Of a stretch of 64,000 nt of DNA, positions 1 through 9,742 are shown piece by piece (position 1 is the first letter of the stretch; each line of letters starts with the position of its first letter). The stretch is taken from positions 62,001 to 126,000 of the forward strand of contig NZ_JAFVMF010000006.1 in assembly GCF_017377715.1 (NCBI RefSeq), read 5' to 3'. The notes beneath the pieces were generated by a model. It worked only from the letters and a program-made list of their open reading frames with translations. It was not told where the DNA came from and did no database searches. The translations under genes were made by a program, and so were the position numbers. The DNA is from Acetobacter sacchari (lineage in GTDB: Bacteria; Pseudomonadota; Alphaproteobacteria; Acetobacterales; Acetobacteraceae).

Positions 1-575
1 CCTCGGCGGCCAGCTGGGTGCAAGTCCGCGATGGGGCCGGGAAAGTGGTCTATGACCATGTGATGCAGTCTGGCGACGTATGGTCCGCTCCTGCCGATGG
101 CGGACCGTTCACGTTTACGGCGGGCAATGCGGGCGGAGTGACGTTGGCGCTTGGCGATCTCGTGACGCCGCCTCTTGGCCGCAACGGCTCCGTTCGCCGT
201 AATATCGCGCTGTCAGCCGACGTAATTCGCGAAGCGGTGGCGGCTTCTCCAGAGGCGGGCGCAGGCACGGTGGTCCCGGCGTCCGGCGCGACTGCTGCTC
301 GTCAGACGCCTGCGCAGCCGATTCCGTCTGCTTCGAGCGGAGCGACGCCTCTGAGCTCCGAGGGGGATTCCGCTCCGGTGGCAGCTTCGCCAGTAAGTTC
401 GGACGGCGGGTCAAATCCGCCGACGCAGGTGGCTCCGGTTCGCCGGTTGGCCCCGAAGCCGCCCGCACGACGCGAGCCGACAGCGGACGAACTGAACGCG
501 ATGCAGCTTCGCGGAACGGGGGTGGCCGCTCCCGCAGCTGCTGCTGCCGTCGACGGAGATGCGAATCGTCCCTGA
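1..575 (+). CDS. RodZ-like protein, C-terminal part (5' truncated by window edge)
   Basis: The reading frame is open from the left edge (codons from base 3), so this is the 3' end of a longer gene; the GTG at 18 is internal. The first residues (SWVQVRDGAGKVVYD) and the later GNAGGVTLALG and PPLG segments match the C-terminal beta domain (DUF4115) of RodZ-type cytoskeletal proteins. In that family a cytoplasmic helix-turn-helix domain and one transmembrane helix come first, and the C-terminal domain lies in the periplasm, where RodZ links MreB to cell-wall synthesis. After about residue 75 there is a long Ala/Pro/Ser-rich low-complexity tail, which is unusual in length. The next gene is ispG, a neighbourhood seen in many alphaproteobacteria. 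The HTH and membrane parts lie outside the window, so the family call rests on the C-terminal domain only. Confidence 0.75.
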   Translation, partial: SAASWVQVRDGAGKVVYDHVMQSGDVWSAPADGGPFTFTAGNAGGVTLALGDLVTPPLGRNGSVRRNIALSADVIREAVAASPEAGAGTVVPASGATAARQTPAQPIPSASSGATPLSSEGDSAPVAASPVSSDGGSNPPTQVAPVRRLAPKPPARREPTADELNAMQLRGTGVAAPAAAAAVDGDANRP

Positions 576-606
576 CTGAGGTGATGACACGTGCTGGCGA
601 CACGTA

Positions 607-633
607 TTGACAGTCGGCAGGACATTTTATGAA
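607..633 (+). promoter_or_regulatory. possible sigma70 promoter for ispG
   Basis: A perfect -35 hexamer TTGACA (607-612) is followed after a short 15-base spacer by TATGAA (628-633), inside the 200-base gap between the RodZ-like gene and ispG. The spacer is shorter than ideal, so this is tentative. Confidence 0.3.
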
Positions 634-776
634 GGCCCGCATGGGTGTTCGGCGCTTGCTCTATGGCCATCAAGCGCCAAATTTGGCAGGAAGAGCCGGA
701 TTGTCGGATTCGGAGCCTCGACGGCCTTCTTAACGGACTATGGCTCCGGCCTTCACCTCGACAGGAGGATTGAACG

Positions 777-1937
777 ATGAGTGGCTATCGGCCCTATCAG
801 TATATCGAGCGCCGCAAGTCGCGTCAGATCCACGTCGGCAAGGTCGCCGTCGGCGGCGACGCGCCGATTTCCATACAGACGATGACGAACACCCTGACCA
901 GCGACGCCAAGGCGACGATCGAACAGATCCGCCGCGCCGAACTGGCGGGCGTCGATATCGTTCGCGTTTCGTGCCCGGACGAGGAAAGCACAGCGGCGCT
1001 TGCGGAGATCGTGCACGAGGTCAACGTGCCGATCGTCGCGGACATCCACTTCCACTACAAACGCGCCATCGAGGCTGCGAAAGCCGGCGCCGCCTGCCTG
1101 CGCATCAACCCGGGCAATATCGGCAGCGCCGAGCGCGTGCGTGAGGTCGTGAACGCGGCGAAGGATCACAACTGCTCGATCCGCATCGGCGTCAACGCCG
1201 GTTCACTCGAGAAGCACCTGCTGGAAAAATACGGCGAGCCGAACCCCGACGCGTTGGTCGAGAGCGCGCTGGAGCACGCCAAGATCCTGCAGGATCACGA
1301 TTTCCACGAATTCAAGATCAGCGTGAAGGCGTCGGACGTGTTCCTCGCCGTCGCCGCTTACCAGCAGCTGGCGGAAGCTTGTGACCATCCGCTGCATATC
1401 GGCATCACCGAGGCTGGCAGCCGCCGTGCGGGCACGGTGAAATCCTCGATCGGTCTTGGCAACCTGCTGTGGGCTGGCGTGGGTGACACCATGCGCGTTT
1501 CCCTTTCGGCCGAACCGGAAGAAGAGGTGTTGGTCGGTTGGGACATTCTGAAGTCGCTTGGCCTGCGCCACCGCGGCGTGAAGATCATTTCCTGCCCGTC
1601 TTGTGCGCGTCAGGGATTCAACGTGATCCAGACCGTTCAGACGCTTGAAGATCGCCTCGCGCATATCAAGACGCCTCTGACGCTTTCGATCATCGGTTGC
1701 GTCGTTAATGGGCCTGGCGAGGCGCTGATGACCGATCTGGGCGTCACCGGCGGCGGTTCGGGCCGCCATATGGTCTATTCAGCGGGCAAGCAGGATCACA
1801 CCGTGCCCTCAGGCTCGATGATCGATCATGTCGTCGATCTGGTCGAGCAGCGCGTCGCGTTGATCGAGGCCGAGGCCGCCAAGGAAAAGGCGGAAGGCGT
1901 CGAAGCTGCTCTTCCGGACCTCGAGACCGCGAAATAA
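777..1937 (+). CDS. ispG: 4-hydroxy-3-methylbut-2-enyl diphosphate synthase (IspG/GcpE)
   Basis: IspG converts 2-C-methyl-D-erythritol 2,4-cyclodiphosphate to HMBPP, the penultimate step of the non-mevalonate isoprenoid pathway, in the cytosol. The 386-residue length is normal for the short bacterial form. The [4Fe-4S] ligands are visible as two Cys in [11 protein letters not shown] (about 273 and 276) and one in [11 protein letters not shown] (about 308), with the conserved Glu in NGPGEA. The N-terminal TIM-barrel part carries [15 protein letters not shown]. The ATG start is secured by a strong Shine-Dalgarno AGGAGG (763-768). hisS follows about 100 bases downstream. The intervening DNA contains a GC-rich inverted repeat (about 1987-2023) that could attenuate read-through. 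Confidence 0.97.
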   Translation: MSGYRPYQYIERRKSRQIHVGKVAVGGDAPISIQTMTNTLTSDAKATIEQIRRAELAGVDIVRVSCPDEESTAALAEIVHEVNVPIVADIHFHYKRAIEAAKAGAACLRINPGNIGSAERVREVVNAAKDHNCSIRIGVNAGSLEKHLLEKYGEPNPDALVESALEHAKILQDHDFHEFKISVKASDVFLAVAAYQQLAEACDHPLHIGITEAGSRRAGTVKSSIGLGNLLWAGVGDTMRVSLSAEPEEEVLVGWDILKSLGLRHRGVKIISCPSCARQGFNVIQTVQTLEDRLAHIKTPLTLSIIGCVVNGPGEALMTDLGVTGGGSGRHMVYSAGKQDHTVPSGSMIDHVVDLVEQRVALIEAEAAKEKAEGVEAALPDLETAK

Positions 1938-2043
1938 GTCTGAAATTCCCTCTTCGGATGGAGAGGGGCTATATCAAAAGCCTGCATCGCCCCGTCGGTC
2001 GCGACAACGCGGCGGGCGGGGCGTCTCTTTCGGAGACCCGCCA

Positions 2044-3357
2044 GTGAGCGCCGTTCAGCCCGTCCGTGGAACCCATGATCTCATCGGTGAGGAGCAGCGT
2101 CGTCACGCGCATGTTGTCGACACCGCCCGGACCGTCACGGGACTTTACGGGTTTGAAGAATGGTCGACGCCGATCTTTGAGGAAACGGCCGTGTTCGCCC
2201 GTTCCCTTGGCGACACGTCGGATGTCGTCTCGAAAGAGATGTACACATTTCCCGATAGGGGCGGAGAGTCCCTGACGCTTCGTCCCGAGGGTACTGCCGC
2301 CATTTGCCGCGCGCTCGTTACGAACGGCCTGACGCAGTCTCTGCCGCAGAAGGTGTTCTATACCGGCCCGATGTTTCGCTACGAGCGGCCGCAGAAGGGG
2401 CGTTACCGACAGTTCCACCAGATCGGCGCTGAATTGATCGGCCCTGCCGAACCGGTGGCGGACGCCGAGGCGATAGCCATGGGACGTGACGTTCTCGGTG
2501 CGCTCGGCATTGCTGACGACGTGACGCTGGAGCTTAACACGCTGGGCGATCCTGAGAGCCGCGCCGCCTGGCGCAAGGCGCTGATCGACTATTTTTCGAA
2601 CTTTCGCGACAGACTTTCACAGGACAGTCAGGATCGTCTTGACCGCAATCCGCTACGGATTCTCGACAGCAAGGCTCCGGAGGACCGGGCTCTTCTTCCA
2701 GACGCCCCGATGCTCGTCGACTACCTCAACGATCACTCGAAGCGTTTCTGGGATGGTCTTCGGGCCGCGTTGGGGGCGTTCGGCGTGCCGTTTGTCGAGA
2801 ACCCGCGCATCGTGCGTGGACTGGATTACTATAGCCACACGGCCTTCGAATTCGTGACAACACGCCTGGGTGCGCAGGGCACTGTGCTCGCGGGCGGCCG
2901 TTACGAGGGATTGGTCGCCGAAATGGGCGGTCCGCAGACGCCAGCCATCGGCTGGGCGGGCGGAGTAGAGCGTCTGGCCATGCTTCTTGAAAACGCGCCC
3001 GAGAAAGAAGCGCCTATCGTAGTGATTCCCGTTGGCGATGCGGCGGAGGCGCCCGCTATCGGCGTGCTGACCCGTCTGCGTTATGCGGGGCTGCGGAGCG
3101 AGATGGCCTATCGCGGTAATCTCAAGAAGCGCATGGAACGCGCCAATCGTGTCGGCGCCTCCCATGTCGTGATTCTTGGCGAATCCGAAGTTGCGAAAGG
3201 CGTGGTGCAGATGCGAGATCTCTCCTCTGGCGAGCAGAGCGAGATATCGGTTGATCGTCTGATCGAGACTCTGGGCGAGGCTCCACTACGAGCGACCGTG
3301 CGTGAATATCTCGGCGCTATCCTTCCGCCCGGTCTATCAGCCGGGAAGGGCGCGTGA
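2044..3357 (+). CDS. hisS: histidyl-tRNA synthetase
   Basis: Class II aminoacyl-tRNA synthetase that charges tRNA-His in the cytosol. Class II motif 2 ([18 protein letters not shown], about residues 113-130) and the HisRS-specific signature [13 protein letters not shown] (about 259-271) are present, and the C-terminal anticodon-binding domain includes [11 protein letters not shown]. At 437 residues it has normal length. Translation starts at GTG (2044), preceded by GGAG about 8 bases upstream. Its stop overlaps the start of prfA by 4 bases (GTGA), implying translational coupling. The usual gammaproteobacterial neighbours yfgM-bamB-der lie about 40 kb away in this window. Confidence 0.97.
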   Translation: MSAVQPVRGTHDLIGEEQRRHAHVVDTARTVTGLYGFEEWSTPIFEETAVFARSLGDTSDVVSKEMYTFPDRGGESLTLRPEGTAAICRALVTNGLTQSLPQKVFYTGPMFRYERPQKGRYRQFHQIGAELIGPAEPVADAEAIAMGRDVLGALGIADDVTLELNTLGDPESRAAWRKALIDYFSNFRDRLSQDSQDRLDRNPLRILDSKAPEDRALLPDAPMLVDYLNDHSKRFWDGLRAALGAFGVPFVENPRIVRGLDYYSHTAFEFVTTRLGAQGTVLAGGRYEGLVAEMGGPQTPAIGWAGGVERLAMLLENAPEKEAPIVVIPVGDAAEAPAIGVLTRLRYAGLRSEMAYRGNLKKRMERANRVGASHVVILGESEVAKGVVQMRDLSSGEQSEISVDRLIETLGEAPLRATVREYLGAILPPGLSAGKGA

Positions 3358-4412
3358 GTCTCGACGACCGGCTCGATCGCATCGTCGCCCGGGCCGAAGA
3401 ACTTGAGGCGCTGCTCGCCAGTGGCGTGACTGGCGACGGCTTTACCAGCGCGTCGCGTGAATATGCGGAACTGGAGCCTCTGGTTTCGCGGGTCAACGCG
3501 CTACGTGACGCGCAGGGCGAGGCGCGCGACGCCGAAATGCTCATGGCCGATCCGGAAATGAAGGCGCTGGCGGAAGCCGAGTTTCATGATCTCAAGGATC
3601 GGATCGAGACTCTGCGGCAGGAAGTGCGTCTGGCCATGTTGCCGCGCGATGCGGCGGATGATCGCAGCGCAATTCTGGAAATCAGACCCGCCGCCGGAGG
3701 CGACGAAGCGGGGTTGTTCGCGGCAGAATTGTTCGGGCTTTATCGGCGTTACGCCGACCTGCGCGGCTGGCGCTTTGAGGTCATGGAATATGACGAGAGC
3801 GAGCTTGGCGGTCTGAGGGAAGGGATCGCGACGATCACCGGGCGGGGCGTTTTCGCACGGTTGAAATATGAATCGGGCGTGCACCGGGTGCAGCGTGTGC
3901 CCGCGACCGAAAGTCAGGGACGGATTCACACATCCACCGTCACCGTCGCGGTTCTGCCGGAAGCTGAGGAAGTCGACGTGCAGATCGACGAGAGCGACCT
4001 GCGCATCGACGTGTATCGTGCGTCCGGCGCTGGTGGGCAGCACGTCAACAAGACCGAGAGCGCGGTGCGGATCACCCACATTCCTTCGGGCGTCGTCGTG
4101 GCGATGCAGGAAGAGAAGAGTCAGCACAAGAACCGCGCCAAGGCGATGAAGATTCTGCGGGCGCGGCTGTATGAGCAGCAGCGGGCCGACTTGCACGCCA
4201 CGCGGGCGGCGGACCGCCGCTCTCAAGTCGGGACAGGCGATCGTTCGGAGCGGATACGGACTTATAATTTTCCGCAGGGGCGCGTCACGGATCACCGTAT
4301 CGGCCTTACGCTGCACAAGATCGATCGGATCATGCTCGGCGAGATCGACGACATTGTCGACGCGCTGACACAGGAGGAGCAGGCTGCGCTGCTCGTCGCT
4401 GAGGGACTGTAG
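3354..4412 (+). CDS. prfA: peptide chain release factor 1
   Basis: RF1 recognises UAA and UAG stop codons in the ribosomal A site and triggers peptide release. The catalytic GGQ lies at residues 227-229 ([10 protein letters not shown]). The stop-codon tripeptide region reads [15 protein letters not shown], with the PxT of RF1 rather than the SPF of RF2. Length (352 residues) is close to the E. coli protein. The GTG start overlaps the hisS stop. RF1 must be methylated on the GGQ glutamine by PrmC, whose gene is at 8661; in this genome 4.2 kb of unrelated DNA separates the two. Confidence 0.97.
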   Translation: MSLDDRLDRIVARAEELEALLASGVTGDGFTSASREYAELEPLVSRVNALRDAQGEARDAEMLMADPEMKALAEAEFHDLKDRIETLRQEVRLAMLPRDAADDRSAILEIRPAAGGDEAGLFAAELFGLYRRYADLRGWRFEVMEYDESELGGLREGIATITGRGVFARLKYESGVHRVQRVPATESQGRIHTSTVTVAVLPEAEEVDVQIDESDLRIDVYRASGAGGQHVNKTESAVRITHIPSGVVVAMQEEKSQHKNRAKAMKILRARLYEQQRADLHATRAADRRSQVGTGDRSERIRTYNFPQGRVTDHRIGLTLHKIDRIMLGEIDDIVDALTQEEQAALLVAEGL

Positions 4413-4453
4413 AAGTCTGTCTGCTTAACTGACCGATAAGGATGGTCCTCTAA

Positions 4454-4487
4454 AATGAGACTGGATCTGTAAAGAGGCAGTCTCATT
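4454..4487 (+). promoter_or_regulatory. perfect 10-bp inverted repeat at the start of the diguanylate cyclase gene
   Basis: The arm aatgagactg (4454-4463) is exactly complementary to cagtctcatt (4478-4487). The loop of 14 bases contains the likely Shine-Dalgarno AGAGG (4473-4477), and the 3' arm runs into the TTG start codon (4486-4488). It could fold in the mRNA to occlude initiation, act as a terminator for prfA (although no U tract follows), or be a protein operator. The geometry is seen directly; the role is inference. Confidence 0.5.
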
Positions 4488-7467
4488 GTCCGCATGGCGT
4501 CGCGTCACCACCGTGTTTCATGACTCCATCGGGGCGTTCCGCCAGATCAGGCGTCGAAATCTGCGCGCGGCGTATCGGGTTGGTAGCTGTCTTTTCGTGG
4601 TTTTGGCGGTACTGGTTGTTCAGCTTTCGTCAGCACAGGCACAAACTTTTCGCATATTCGACAGCCTGCCGGGAGCGTCGGTCGGCTCTGGAGAAGCGTT
4701 CGCTCAAGACGGCGACGGCTTCATGTATGCCGGCGACCGGACAGGCCTGTATGTCAGCTCCGGTGGAGCGTTCACACGAGTTGCGACCCAGCGAGGAGAT
4801 TCTTTTGGCGCGGTGAACGCGCTCGCGGCAGCGAGCGACGGGACTTTAATGATAGCCGGAGCGTCGGATTTTCTGGTGCGAGACCACGGCAGGCTCGTGT
4901 CGGCGGGACTTCCAGTGAGTGCGCTGTCGGGCCCTCTACCGCCGCAGATATTGGCTTTTCGACGCGGCTTTGTGGTTCTGGCTGGTGCGGGCGCCGTGAA
5001 AGATGGGGGCCTTTGGTTGGTGCGCCCAAGGGGGTTGGCTCCGGAAGTAGAGAGTCTGTCAAGTACGATTTCATCTGGCTCAACGACTGATGGCGATGTG
5101 CTTTCGAAGCGATCTTTGCATGGAATTTTCGCTGACGAGGACACGCTGTGGATTGGATGCGGCGATGAGATTTGTCGTTACCGTGACGGCTCGATCACTG
5201 TCTTCGGAGTTATGGCCGGTGTGCCGCCGGACGCCTGGACGGCTTTCGCGCGCGCGCCGGATGGCGGCGTATTCGCTCGGAGCAGAAGTAAATTCCTGCG
5301 GTTGAATGCCGAAGGTCACGCGCTGGCTGAGAAAATTCCGCCTCCGCCTAAGTTTTTCAATGACTTGTCGCATCGACTTTTTCTCGTGGGCGCGTCCGAT
5401 GGATCGATCATCACGCCCGGCGGGAATTCACTGATCGTGAGGGCCCCGGATGGGCGTTGGAGCGAAATGCCATGGCGCAAGGATTTGCAACGGCCTGTGG
5501 TTGCGTCAGCGTTTGCGGATCGGGAGGGCGGCCTGTGGTTTGATGGGCTAAATCAGGGAGCGATCCGGGTCGCAGGTTTTCCTTTTTGGGATGTCTATGG
5601 CGCCAATGAGGGTTTTTCGGCGGAGCCTGTATCTGTCGTTCGACGCGATAGCGAAGGCGGAATCTGGGTCGCGAGCAGAAGCGGTCTGCTCCGTTACGCG
5701 GCGCGCGATGGGCGCGTGGACGAAAGCAAGGCGCCGGTCAGGTTCGACCTGCATGCGACCTCGCTCACACGCACAGGCGATGGCGCTATTTGGGCGACGC
5801 TGGAAGAGGCGAGCCTCGCGCGCATCGAACCAGCAACCGGGCGCGTTACAAGGTTCCCAACGGCGGCGAAGCTCACCGGCGCAACCGCGCTCGATTCCGC
5901 CGGGCGGTTTTGGATCGGCACGACCGACGGTTTGGTAAGGATCGACGATCCCTCTTCTCCGCCTGAGCATGTGCCGGCCCCCATTGCTTTGCAGAGCAGG
6001 AAAGTCAACGCGATAGAATTCGACCAATACGGCAATGTGCTCGCGCTCACGGATACCGCGCTTTTTCAACGTCTGAGCGGTGAACGCCGCTTTGCTCCAA
6101 AAGTGGATATCGTGGAACTCGGCATAGGCGCGGCGCGCACCATGACGGTAACGATGTCGAACGAGATATGGGTCGCGGGAGAGCATGGCGATCTGCGTAA
6201 GGTCACTTTGTCGGACGATACCGGGCCTGGTGTGGCGGGTTTCTCTCAATCACGCTCGGCTCAGTCGGGAGGAGCGGCTCTTTTTCGGGATAGCCGCGGT
6301 TGGATCTGGATCGGAGGCGATGGCCTCGATGTCCTGACGCCTTCCGGTCGGAGACATTTCGATACCGAAAACGGGTTGGTGTCGAACCAGATTTCCGTTC
6401 GCGGCGTGAGTGAAGACGACAACGGCGATATCTGGGTGGCGACAGATCAGGGGTTCTCCAGGCTCCGGGTGGCGGGCAATCTCGAACCGTTGCCGTCGTT
6501 GCATACGCGCATTGTTTCGGCGGAACTGGGGCAGGTTGATCTGACCAAGGCGGGGCACGGATGGGACGATCATGATCACCGCTTGCGTCTGGCTTTCGTG
6601 GCCCCGACATTCGTCGGGCAACGCCATTTGCGCTATCGTTATCGCCTGAACGCTCTCGATGACGCCGTACGGGAAACGGGCAGGCAGGATGTTGAATATC
6701 CGGATTTTAGCGGATCACGGATCGTATTTGACGTTCAGGCGCTCGATGAGTCGGGCGGTCGCGTTGCGACGCCCGCAAGCATACTTGCGCGACGTAGTGT
6801 AGAAACGTTGTTTTCGTCGAATGTGTTGGTTGGGGCTTGGGGGCTGGGGGCTCTGGCGCTCGTCGGCGTTGGCGCCGTGTGCCGCCGGGCATTTCTCTCT
6901 CGACAGAGAAGTCTGGAAAAACTGGTTCGTGACAGGACGCGTGTCATGGAGGAGGTGCAGGAGCAATTGATCCGTCAATCCCGCATCGACTCTCTTACGG
7001 GATTGCTCAATCGTCGCACCGTTCTTGAAGAGCTCGATTATTTGGCGAGCGGTTCCAGTTCCGACGGGGTTTTGGCGGTCGTGCTGATCGACCTCGATCA
7101 CTTTAAATCGATAAATGACTCATACGGGCATCAGGGGGGTGATTGTGTCCTCCGTGAATATGGGGAGAGGTTAAGGCATCAGATACGCCCGGGCGTGTTC
7201 GCCGGGCGGTACGGTGGTGAAGAGTTGATTCTTGTTTTCTCGTCGACGGCGGGAGATGCGGGAACTGTGGCGGCGGACGTTGATGCGCTGCATAAGCTCC
7301 TGAAGGAACCGGTCATGCTTGAACCAGAGCGCATTATCGTGAGCTGCAGTATTGGGGTCGCCGTGCGAGCGCCGGGCGATACCGTGAATGCTTTGATCGG
7401 GCGAGCGGATCGCGCTCTTTACAGAGCGAAGCGAGGGGGGCGGGACCGTATCGTCGTTGCGGAGTAG
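4486..7467 (+). CDS. membrane-anchored sensor diguanylate cyclase (propeller / Y_Y_Y / GGDEF)
   Basis: A 993-residue protein that should make the second messenger cyclic di-GMP from two GTP in response to a periplasmic signal. In order: basic N-terminus and signal sequence (about 25-55, ending AQA), repeated WxA/WIG-type blades typical of two-component-regulator propeller repeats (IWVATDQGFSRL, FWIGTTDGLVR), a Y_Y_Y-like domain (about 690-770, RYRYRLNAL), one transmembrane helix (about 783-805), a short coiled coil, then a GGDEF domain starting at about 830 (DSLTGLLNRRT). The active-site motif is intact as GGEEL (about 909-913). The RxxD inhibitory site expected five residues upstream is not present (RPGV), so product inhibition may be lacking. 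Start is TTG with AGAGG upstream. It sits as an insertion between prfA and prmC. Confidence 0.88.
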   Translation: MSAWRRVTTVFHDSIGAFRQIRRRNLRAAYRVGSCLFVVLAVLVVQLSSAQAQTFRIFDSLPGASVGSGEAFAQDGDGFMYAGDRTGLYVSSGGAFTRVATQRGDSFGAVNALAAASDGTLMIAGASDFLVRDHGRLVSAGLPVSALSGPLPPQILAFRRGFVVLAGAGAVKDGGLWLVRPRGLAPEVESLSSTISSGSTTDGDVLSKRSLHGIFADEDTLWIGCGDEICRYRDGSITVFGVMAGVPPDAWTAFARAPDGGVFARSRSKFLRLNAEGHALAEKIPPPPKFFNDLSHRLFLVGASDGSIITPGGNSLIVRAPDGRWSEMPWRKDLQRPVVASAFADREGGLWFDGLNQGAIRVAGFPFWDVYGANEGFSAEPVSVVRRDSEGGIWVASRSGLLRYAARDGRVDESKAPVRFDLHATSLTRTGDGAIWATLEEASLARIEPATGRVTRFPTAAKLTGATALDSAGRFWIGTTDGLVRIDDPSSPPEHVPAPIALQSRKVNAIEFDQYGNVLALTDTALFQRLSGERRFAPKVDIVELGIGAARTMTVTMSNEIWVAGEHGDLRKVTLSDDTGPGVAGFSQSRSAQSGGAALFRDSRGWIWIGGDGLDVLTPSGRRHFDTENGLVSNQISVRGVSEDDNGDIWVATDQGFSRLRVAGNLEPLPSLHTRIVSAELGQVDLTKAGHGWDDHDHRLRLAFVAPTFVGQRHLRYRYRLNALDDAVRETGRQDVEYPDFSGSRIVFDVQALDESGGRVATPASILARRSVETLFSSNVLVGAWGLGALALVGVGAVCRRAFLSRQRSLEKLVRDRTRVMEEVQEQLIRQSRIDSLTGLLNRRTVLEELDYLASGSSSDGVLAVVLIDLDHFKSINDSYGHQGGDCVLREYGERLRHQIRPGVFAGRYGGEELILVFSSTAGDAGTVAADVDALHKLLKEPVMLEPERIIVSCSIGVAVRAPGDTVNALIGRADRALYRAKRGGRDRIVVAE

Positions 7468-7566
7468 CGGAACGCGTTGCTGAATTGGGACTTGGCTGTT
7501 GCATAGGGATTTTTTTGAATTAGGGATCGCTGATAGCGTTGTGTGCCAGGATAAGTAGGTCTGGCT

Positions 7567-7815
7567 TCAGGTTTCGAGCGAGAGAGATCGCCGAATCAAA
7601 CTGTCAGGTGGGTCATTCTTTTCGGTCATCGTGCCGGCCACGAATGAGGAACCCTGATCGTAGGTGATGGACTGCCGAAGTGAGGCCAGGAGGTTGGCTG
7701 CCAGAGCCTTGGTGGCGCGGGCGACCCTCCGGAGCAGGCTGGTCCTTAAAGTTTTAGAGACGCCAAATCAGAAAGTCCGTTCGACGGGCGTCGTGCGGAT
7801 CCTGCCTCACAAGCC
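7567..7815 (-). pseudogene. IS30-family transposase relic
   Basis: The minus-strand frame from about 7815 down to the stop at 7567-7569 encodes TPVERTF, an in-frame stop, then TSLLRRVARATKALA and SLRQSITYDQGSSF. These correspond to the VERT..RF, LL..L..AT and LR.TLTYDQG blocks of the IS30 DDE integrase core. Both ends of the gene are missing and an internal stop is present, so it is a dead fragment. No terminal inverted repeats were recognised. The rest of the 7468-8001 gap holds no supported gene; a plus-strand ORF at 7664-7909 is the antisense shadow of this relic. Confidence 0.6.
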
Positions 7816-8001
7816 GCGGAGCGGCAGGCGAAGAAACGAATGCAAACTAAACATTGATCAAAATGAATGTGGCGGTGACGCTCAGGCGCGCGTGAGCGGG
7901 GGCTTGTAAGGCATGTAGCTTCGCCTCAAAGCCTGCTAGCCGTTTTTTGGTGGTGCTTTCGGCGCGACGCGTAACACGCGTATGAAAGTTTGCGATTTGA
8001 T

Positions 8002-8460
8002 TTAGCTTGTCGCTATCGAGCATGCATTGGCCTTGCCGCGGGTATGGTCCGCAGCATCAGGATCATTTGGGTCGGCCAGGTAAAAATCAGTGAAGTCGTT
8101 AGCGCCCAATGCTTCGAATACACGACCGTCCGGATTATGAAGATGACCCACGCTGTCGACTGCATGGGTTTCGGTTTTTCCGTCGGGGCGTCTGATGGTG
8201 ATTTCGCCGCATAACGCATAATTATGCTCGGTGCGGCCGGCTGGCGTAGTAATCTTCGCGGATACGTTCGGGTGGTCTGCGTCAATGACGAAGGTGGCGA
8301 CAAGCGCTCCATCGACGTAGAGGCGCGACTCTTCGGAAATTTCTGCTTCGGCGCGTCCGTCCACGACGTGAAACTCGCCTGCCCAGGCGGCAGATAGTGG
8401 GCATGCCAGGCAGAGGGCCGCAGAGGCTAGAAACAGCCGTTTTACCTTTCGTGACGCCAT
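8002..8460 (-). CDS. small exported protein of unknown function
   Basis: From the Met at 8460 the product has 152 residues, with a clear Sec signal peptide (MASRKVKRLFLASAALCLAC, cleavage likely after AWA about residue 27). A longer version would start at 8526 and add 22 residues before this signal, which looks less natural. The mature part is acidic and contains RLYVDGALVATFV and a section resembling beta-rich periplasmic proteins; two Cys (LCGEI and NACS) could form a disulfide. I recognise no family. It stands alone, converging on the diguanylate cyclase and divergent from prmC, with a TATATT-like sequence about 8530-8536 as a possible -10. Confidence 0.65.
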   Translation of the reverse strand: MASRKVKRLFLASAALCLACPLSAAWAGEFHVVDGRAEAEISEESRLYVDGALVATFVIDADHPNVSAKITTPAGRTEHNYALCGEITIRRPDGKTETHAVDSVGHLHNPDGRVFEALGANDFTDFYLADPNDPDAADHTRGKANACSIATS

Positions 8461-8660
8461 CGGTGTATGATTGCGGGCGGTCAACGAGTGACAGGCGGAC
8501 GGAAGCGCTATGGTCGTCATGTCCAATATATAAACTCACGGATGCTCTGTTTGAACAGTAAACATGATCAGCCTTTCCCGACGTCCCAGGGGGGAAGACG
8601 CCTCGACGAGCAAAACAGCATGAGACGCTCGCAGGTAAATGCTTCGGGAAGCGGCGCTCG

Positions 8661-9557
8661 ATGACTGGGGAGGCGGTGGACGTTACTGCCGGTGGGGACG
8701 CTGCCCGTACGGTGGGGGAGTGGATCAACCTTGCAGCGGATATTCTTCGGCAGGCGGACGTGGATGACCCTCGAAGGGAAGCTCGGCTGTTGTTCGAGTT
8801 GACTACCGGAATCGCGCCGCTGGAACAGATCGCGCAAGGGCGATCCGTTCTCGCAGACGTCGGCGGTTTCATGAGTCTGGTCCGCAGGCGTGAGAAGAAG
8901 GAACCAATGGCGCATCTGTCGGGGCGCAAGGGGTTCTGGACGCTGGATCTCGAAGTTACGCCAGAGACCCTTATTCCGCGTGGCGACAGCGAGACGCTGG
9001 TCGAAGCGGTTCTGGATGCACGTCCAGACCGAAGCGCTGTCACGAAAGTTCTTGATCTGGGGTGTGGCACAGGCTGCCTGTTGCTCGCCGTGCTCAGCGA
9101 ATACCCGGAGGCATTTGGCGTCGGACTGGATCGCGTTCCCGCTGCAGCCGCTTTGGCCCGGCGCAACGCGTCTCGCAACGCTCTGGGTGATCGGGCGACG
9201 TTCGTGGCGGGGAGTTGGACGCATGCGCTTCGTGGGCAGTTTGACGTCGTGCTGTCCAATCCGCCGTACATTCCGACGCCTGATCTGAATGCCCTGATGC
9301 CTGATGTCCGGCGATACGAACCGTTTAGCGCACTGGACGGCGGCGCGGATGGTCTCGACGACTACCGCTGCATTATCCCGGCGCTTACGGAAGTACTGGC
9401 GCCGGATGGTCTGGCAGTGCTGGAGATCGGCGTGGGGCAGGAGGAAAGCGTTCCGGCGATCGCAGTAGGGGAGGGGTTGGTCGTTTTTGATGTTCGACGA
9501 GATTTGGCGGGGATGCCACGGGCTGTGATTTTGGGGCGCAACGATAGGTCTGGCTGA
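8661..9557 (+). CDS. prmC: release factor glutamine N5-methyltransferase
   Basis: PrmC (HemK) methylates the GGQ glutamine of RF1 and RF2 using S-adenosylmethionine. The 298-residue protein has the N-terminal helical substrate-binding domain (about 15-90), the SAM-binding motif LDLGCGTGCLLLAV at about 130, and the catalytic NPPY at 200-203 (SNPPYIPTPDL). Family order in related genomes is prfA-prmC; here the two are separated by the diguanylate cyclase, an IS30 relic and an exported protein, so prmC probably has its own promoter. A convincing intrinsic terminator lies 186 bases downstream. Confidence 0.95.
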   Translation: MTGEAVDVTAGGDAARTVGEWINLAADILRQADVDDPRREARLLFELTTGIAPLEQIAQGRSVLADVGGFMSLVRRREKKEPMAHLSGRKGFWTLDLEVTPETLIPRGDSETLVEAVLDARPDRSAVTKVLDLGCGTGCLLLAVLSEYPEAFGVGLDRVPAAAALARRNASRNALGDRATFVAGSWTHALRGQFDVVLSNPPYIPTPDLNALMPDVRRYEPFSALDGGADGLDDYRCIIPALTEVLAPDGLAVLEIGVGQEESVPAIAVGEGLVVFDVRRDLAGMPRAVILGRNDRSG

Positions 9558-9742
9558 TGCCTGACTGAACATGCCGCAGCGGCTAAGGGATGAATATTTC
9601 GCGCTCAATTCGCCATGCGTATCGTTGGATAACGCCGTCATGCCGCCGTAACTGATGAACGGCTCCGAAATCGTTGAACGGGAAATCGGTTATCGATTCA
9701 CTCCTGGACGATCTCCTGATAGGGCGTCGTTCTGATTGAATG

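Noticed and set aside
7664-7909. 81-codon plus-strand ORF
   Set aside because: It is antisense to the IS30 relic, and its product has no motif.
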